This document shows, piece by piece, positions 58,494 to 64,000 of a stretch of 64,000 nucleotides of DNA (within the stretch, counting starts at the first letter, position 1; every line of letters starts with the position of its first letter). A model generated the notes under the pieces. That model did no database searches, was not told where the DNA came from, and saw nothing but the letters and a program-made list of their open reading frames with translations. The stretch lies in contig OX387194.1 of NCBI GenBank assembly GCA_947561395.2, positions 19,330,048-19,394,047 on the forward strand, written 5' to 3'. This DNA is from Buxus sempervirens. Its lineage: Eukaryota; Streptophyta; Magnoliopsida; Buxales; Buxaceae. The position numbers and the translations under genes were made by a program.

Positions 58494-61400
58494 TAGTACC
58501 ATAGTGAACATCTTTAAAGTCAATTGTTGTACGTTTCATTACTTTTTCTTACTTTGTCTTTAGCGAATGAAGGCTTTAATGTTTTGTACGGTTTGGCTGT
58601 GAGGGTGATACACCAAATCCCCTTCCTTTTGGAATTTTTGTCGAATCCTTGGATTCTACTCAGGTTTGGGTGGAGTTTTGTTTTGAGGGAATGCCTATCT
58701 TTCATTTTTCTTGTCATTTTGTAGGGCATGTGATCACTCCTTGCAAGAACAGTCCATTGAAAATCAGATGTGTTGCCTGGCTGACTTTGTGCCCAGATAT
58801 TCAGCTAAGAATACGGTCCCTTGCCGGCGGCTTCGGAATGATCTACAGCATCACCTTGCAAAAGTCAGTGATGCTTGGAAAGTGCAGGCTGCTACCACCT
58901 CGGATCTGTTTCATGAGTCAAACCGCATGAGTCCAGTGGAATCGTTACCCGTGGATCAGACTACTGGACTGGGCCCAATTACCAAGGATCAATGTTATGG
59001 GGTCCACGAAAAGAGTGCTCCAACTGGGCCTCTCTTAGAATCGTCTAGCAGTTCTCATGGGCCTTTTTCTTTTTCTGCCATATGTAGCCCAGCTGGCTCC
59101 TTCAGTGGGCCTGCTTTTAATCTCTTACTAACAGATTTTTTCAAGACCCCTCTGTAGGAAAACAGTGTCCGATCTAGCTTTCATCTATCGGCTGCTCCCC
59201 ACTTGGTGCTAACTGAGAACAAGGAAAAGAACCCGTTTGCCATAGCCAATCGGCTTAAGAGACATTAGAGGAAATCTCTCACCATTCATTCCATGACACA
59301 TAAGGATGAGGACTTGGAACAACAAACACCAAAGGAAGCTAATCAACCATCCAAGAAGAGGAATTTTGAAGAATCCCTTGTTGCTTAATCAGCTATGCAG
59401 AATTCAAGACCCTCCAACCCCTGCATCTCTTCTCCACCTACTTCCCTGGGGGTTTGCTCGGCGGCTACCCCTCCCAAATGAAGCTTATATTCTGGAACTG
59501 TCACGGACTTGGTCAGTCCGCGACATAGTAGCACCTAAAAGACCAAGTGTCAGCTCATAATTCGGATATGGTTATCCTATTAGAAAATTTTGCAAAATCT
59601 CCTTTAGCTGATAAAGTAGCTAGAAAGCTCAATTTTGCTAGTCATTTTGTATTACCCGCTGTAAACTGTAGAGAGGGATTCATTAGTTTGTGGAACAATG
59701 ATTATATAATCAATATATTATCTCATTTTGATTGGATGATCCTATTTTAGGTTACCCATAAAGATAAGAATTGGATTATTTTGTTTATTCATGCCTATTT
59801 CAATGCAACGATTCAGGATGACCAATGGAATACCATCTGTCAAATGGAGGCTCATTTTTCATCAACTTGGATGCTATTAGGTGACTTTAATGTGATGTTT
59901 TAATCGACTGAAAAACGTGGTGGTGCTCCCAGTGGCGGAACCAGGACTCCAAATCTCGGGGGGCAAAAAAAATTTTCAATTAACACTTCTCATGAAATAT
60001 AGAAATTTTAATGAGTTGGGGGTGGGCAAACCAGAAATTTTAGAGGGTGTTCTCATGAAATATAGAAATTTTAAGAGGGGGGGGGGGGGGGGGGGGGGGT
60101 GGGGGTGGGGCCGCAAAACAGAAATTTTAGAAGGGATTCTTATGAAATATAAATATTTTCAATGGATTGGGGGGGGGGGGGGGGGGCAAACCAGAAATTT
60201 TAGGGGGGGGGGGGGGGGGGGGGCAATTGCTACACTGGGTGCTCCTCTTCCTGCTAGACAAGTGTAGAATTTAAAAAATATGATTCATAATTGCTACTTG
60301 ACTAAGATTGCCATGCATGTCCCTTAGTTCACTTAGACAAATGGTCAGCAGGGATTTAGAAGAATTTCTGAAAAGCTTGATAGAGTATTTTTCTCAACTG
60401 ATTTGTTTGAGCTTTTTCCACACCCCACAGTTTTTGCCCAACCAATAATTTCATCCGATCATTGCCCGGTGGTAGTTAATCTGCTTCACAGCACCAAAGG
60501 CAAATCAAGACCCTTCAGGTTTGAGGCCTTCTGGGTTCAAGAACAGACATGCTTTCAAACCATTGATGATTTTTGGAAGCGCTCATCTTTGCAAGATGCA
60601 AGCTGTTCTATGCAAAGAAGGTTACGAAATTTGAAGGCTGACCTGAGACACTGGAATAAGGAGGTCGTTGGTAACATCAATGTAAATAAATCAGATTTGT
60701 TGGTTAAGATAACATCATTACAATCGAAGATTGAAGTATTATATGACATTGGCCTAAGTGAAGCAGAGTGAAAGCTTAAAAAAGAATATGCTCAAATTCT
60801 TAGGCACCAGGAAAGTTTTTGGGCCCAAAAGTCTCGAGTGATATGGTTAAAGGAGGGAGATCAAAACACCAATTTTTTTCCACAGAACCATCTCATAAGG
60901 CACCAAAGGAATTTCATTTACTCTTTGAAGAATGAAGATGGCATCTAAGTTGTTAACAAGACCCAGTTGGAAAGAAAGGTTGGTTGTGTCCCATTTCAAA
61001 AAAATTTATCAAGCCCGACCACAATGGAACCTATCGGAAATGACAAGTTTGATTCTATGCAAAATTTCATTTGAGCAGTATGACACTATCAATCAATTGC
61101 CTTCCCCTGCAGAAATCTGGAAGACAGTTCAGACCATGGGCCCTTTAAAGGCCCCAGTCCCGGATGGATTTCAAGGACTTTTTACAAGTCCTATTGGGAA
61201 ATTATTGGTGATGAGGTGGTAAAAAAAATCCAGGATTTTTCAGGTATGGCATCTTACCGCAAGATTTAAATCATTCGTGTATATGCCTTATACTTAAAAA
61301 TCCTCATCCTAGAAATTTAAATGATTTCCGTCCAATCAGTTTGTGTAATTTTTTGTATAAGTTGATCATAAAAATTTTGGTTAACAGAGTTAGGCCTTTT

Positions 61401-63520
61401 CTATGTGATTTGATTTCCCCCTACCAAACTACATTTGTGCCTAACTATTCCATTAGGGATAACATTCTCATCAATCATGAGGTGGCTCATTGTTTCAGAA
61501 AGAAAAAAAATGAAAAAAAAACAAGAATGCAAAGGTTCATAGGATTAAACTAGTCTATCAAGGTATGTTTAGTCTTAAATTAGATTTTGCTAAAGCTTAT
61601 GACAAATTAAGCTGGTCTTTCCTCAAATCAGTGCTGTTGGCTCATGGGTTCAACGCAAGTGTTGTGAACATGATTATGGAATGCGTAACATCTGTCTCCT
61701 ACAGTGTATTACTCAATGGTAAGCCTGTTGGTCACTTCTCTGTTGGGTGTGGAATTAATCAAGGTGACCCCCTTTCCCCTTATTTATTTATTTTGTGTCA
61801 GCAAGTCTTATCATTAGCTCTTATTCGTGCTGAGAATGATGGGAGAATAAGGGGCATTTCTTTGAAAAAGGGTGGTATATCTCTCAATCATCTAATGTAT
61901 GCGGATGATGTGTTTATTTATAGTCACACTACTGAGAGAGAGGCACACACCATTGTTAGACTTTTACACAAATATTGTGTAGAGTCTAGACTATCCATTA
62001 ATAAAGATAAATCTTTTTTGTGTTTCAGCAGCAATACAAGCAACCAAAAGTGAGCAAAGATATGTCAGATCATGGGGATTCAAGGAAAGCAAAAACAGGG
62101 GAAATATTTGGGACTTCCCATCATTGATAGAAGGCCAAAAGCAAGGGACTGTGAGGAGCTGTTAAATAAAATATCTAATATATTGGCTGGGTGGAAAAGT
62201 TTACTTTTGTCCCAAATGGGTAGAGTGGTTCTTATTAATTCTTTTTTAAATGCCCAACCACTACATTTCATGAATTTCTTTTTACTGCCACAAGACAGCG
62301 AACAAAATAGATGGTATGGCTTGAGGATTCTTCTAGAAAAGAAACAAAGAAAATACCCAAGCCTTACATATCGTAAGCTGGGAGAAGATTACCTCACCTT
62401 GGAGAAACGGAGGCCTTAATATCAAGAGAATGAACCTGATGAATAAATCTCTAATTCTCAAAGCCACTTGGAATCTTACTACAAAAAGGATAGGCATTTG
62501 GGCTGCTCTAATAAAAGACATGTACTTCCTCCATCATACCTTCCTTGAGGCAGCATTTCATCATAAACATTCGTATGGATGGTATCAGATGAAGAACATG
62601 GCAGAATGGATACGAAATGAAAGTGGGTGGACAATTGCCAATGGAGTTGAAATAAGTATTCTTTAGGACAACTGGGTGTAAGGAATAGATCAGAAACTCC
62701 AAGTCCAGAAGAACCATCATCTCTTCAAACTGTCAACAATAAATCAGCTACTGCACCCCATGCTCAACACTTGGAATCACAGACTGTTAGCACAATTTTG
62801 GAATGAGGAAACAGTCCACAAAATCAGCTCCACACAGGTTTGTTCATCCTTAAAAAAGGACATCATACAGTGGAAAGGCATTGCTCAAGGTAAGTTCTCC
62901 GTAGCTTCTGCATATAGAGTCTTTGCGAGAATATCTTGTAACAACTCTAACTCCTTGTGGTTAAAGGTTTGGCCTTTAAAGTGCTCTAGTAAGGTGAAAA
63001 TATTCTTATGGAAAAGCCTTCATGATGCTCTCCCAACTGGTGATCTCCTAAGGACTAGGATAGGTAGAGTTGATAACTCTTGCTATTCGTGCAGAGAGCA
63101 TGCGGAGACGACGGAGCACCTTTGGCTATTGAGTCCCTTCGCTTGTGCTCTTTGGTTTAAAGCAATCGGAGGGGCTGCTCAAAGCCTTGGACCCCAACAC
63201 TCCTTCTTCCAATGGTTCAAGCACTTTGCTTCTTTAAAGCCACCTACAATAGCAGTTAACATGATGGATCTTTTAGCAAACGTGGCAAATTTCGGGTTGA
63301 CGGTGTGGAACAACAGAAATGGGGCAATGTTCAATGGCAAAAGCCAGTTAGTTGATGATGCATGCCGAACATACAGGAAACAGCAGGAGGAATCAGTTAT
63401 GTTACAGCTTGAATCTCAAAAACAAGTGCAGCACAACATAGAAAGATTCAACCTTGTTACCCATTTGTGAAAGTCAATTTTGATGGAGCATGGAGTGTAG
63501 CAGAAAGAAGATTAGGTATT
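58494..63520 (+). pseudogene. L1-type LINE: degraded ORF1 and ORF2
   Basis: ORF1 remnants (58520-59157) include a CCHC-like knuckle (FHFSCHFVGHVITPCK, first Cys lost). ORF2 starts at 59477 with MKLIFWNCHGLGQS, the endonuclease N-terminus; LLGDFN and SSDHCPVVV are further endonuclease motifs. RT is recognisable in NDFRPISLCNFLYK (about 61320), DFAKAYDKLSW and GDPLSPYLFILC, with the catalytic MYADD at about 61900. The zf-RVT region FLWKSLHDALPTGDLL (62760-63470 frame) follows, then the start of RNase H (VKVNFDGAWS), where it stops. Stops and frameshifts occur throughout, for example directly after GDFNVMF. A MITE lies in the endonuclease at 59930-60237. It is related to the three-part LINE at 11840-25391. 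Confidence 0.88.
59930..60237. mobile_element. hAT-like MITE in the LINE endonuclease, TSD GGTGCTCC
   Basis: GGTGCTCC at 59922-59929 and 60238-60245 is an exact 8-bp duplication, and removing the insert rejoins the LINE sequence. The ends are CAGTGGCGGAACC and GCTACACTG. The body has about three copies of a GGCAAACCAGAAATTTTAG / CATGAAATATAGAAATTTT block separated by G runs (60077-60099 and near 60170-60222). Confidence 0.87.
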
Positions 63521-63744
63521 GCCCGCCATTGAAGGAAAAGGAGAAAAGAAAGACAATAGCTGAAAGAGACAAGGAAAATGAAATTCGTCTGCAGTATTTT
63601 ATAAGCAGGCCGAAAGACGAAGCCCAAAAGATCTCACCATTTCGATCATGGGAAAGTGGCGAAATGATGGCAAATCTTCTGTATCAAGCAACGGACAAAA
63701 AATATTTCGAAAAACTAAAATACTTACTCATTATACCGGCCAAT
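63521..63744. other. Short unassigned stretch
   Basis: LINE similarity stops near 63520 in the RNase H domain. The following frame (to 63768) is charged and has no recognised motif. No transposon terminus is visible before the LTR at 63745. Confidence 0.35.
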
Positions 63745-64000
63745 TGTAAACACCCCAAAATTGCATGATTTTTGATAAATCTTGAAGGAGAGAAATATTT
63801 TATTGGAATTTTCAATTCTTTGCATTGGGTTTGAGATACTTAACCCATTTGAATCCAAAACCGTAAAGGAAAAGGCCCGAATTCAATCTTTTGTGCAAAG
63901 TCAAACTTTTTCCGATTGAATTTTGTTGACTTTTGACCCCAGAAAATGAAATATTTTTTAAAGCCAGATTTCAAGATAATTTTTCTCGGGAATCAGGTTT
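63745..64000 (+). mobile_element. Start of an alpha-family LTR, cut by the window end
   Basis: It begins TGTAAACACCCC and continues as a close reverse-complement match to 24440-24671, for example CTTGAAGGAGAGAAATATTT and TTGAGATACTTAACCCATTT. No polypurine tract precedes it, so it is a 5' or solo LTR. Upstream bases are CCAAT. Confidence 0.75.

Noticed and set aside
1-64000. Possible tRNA, rRNA or organellar insertions
   Set aside because: I scanned by eye for cloverleaf-like and conserved rRNA text and saw none, but a tRNAscan or Infernal run was not possible.

Overview
This window looks like repeat-rich nuclear DNA from a flowering plant, probably a woody core eudicot; the species cannot be named from sequence alone. 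The evidence is a spliced plant tetraspanin gene, a WAT1-type transporter pseudogene, L1-type LINE copies, CACTA and hAT elements, and long plant-style LTRs of the Tat/Ogre (Ty3/Gypsy) kind.

Region by region. 1-8205: a gag-only LTR retrotransposon, with about 29 tandem hairpin units, a frameshifted gag, about 3 kb of non-coding DNA, a polypurine tract and an intact 3' LTR. It sits inside a different LTR (to 11839), which also holds an opposite-strand solo LTR with perfect target-site duplications (TSDs). 11840-25391: one old LINE copy cut into three collinear pieces by nested LTRs. One of these (12683-17763) holds a second LTR with a perfect TSD, and another (21881-24671) looks like a product of recombination between two LTRs. 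25392-28996: an LTR containing a hAT element. 28997-34690: several short hAT and MITE insertions upstream of the one clear host gene. 34946-36471: an intact two-exon tetraspanin (TET8-like, 273 aa). 37741-38849: a 5'-truncated, broken WAT1-related gene. 39050-45809: a GGT-rich minisatellite, nested LTRs, and a CACTA element full of GCGGCGGTAA dyads. 45810-53509: more solo LTRs. 54467-58485: a hAT element carrying pieces of a U-box/ARM-repeat gene and an RNase H fragment, later split by an LTR. 58494-63520: a second, more complete but dead LINE with a MITE in its endonuclease. 63745-64000: the start of another LTR.

The most unusual signal is structural. Three separate repeat contexts keep short dyad-symmetric hairpins at fixed spacing while the stem sequence changes on both sides together: the array ahead of gag (stems CTGAAA/TTTCAG, CTATAA/TTATAG, CTAAAA/TTTTAG, TTGGAA/TTCCAA), the upstream (U3) part of the Tat-like LTRs (exactly 39-bp or 28-bp period), and the CACTA element. 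The Tat-like LTRs also share a TATA box, a splice donor about 100-290 bp downstream, and a conserved GTAAAACGTGAAG box. The donor could join an acceptor just ahead of gag and so splice out the hairpin array. No LTR element in the window keeps protease, reverse transcriptase or integrase. Most LTRs are solo with 5-bp TSDs, so loss by LTR recombination has shaped this region.

LTR families used below: alpha = starts TGTAGACACC and ends near GTCTCACA (Tat-like); beta = a relative of alpha with one terminus TGTGCGC; gamma = starts TGTAAAACCCCGAA and ends GGGGCGTTACA. All boundaries were read by eye.
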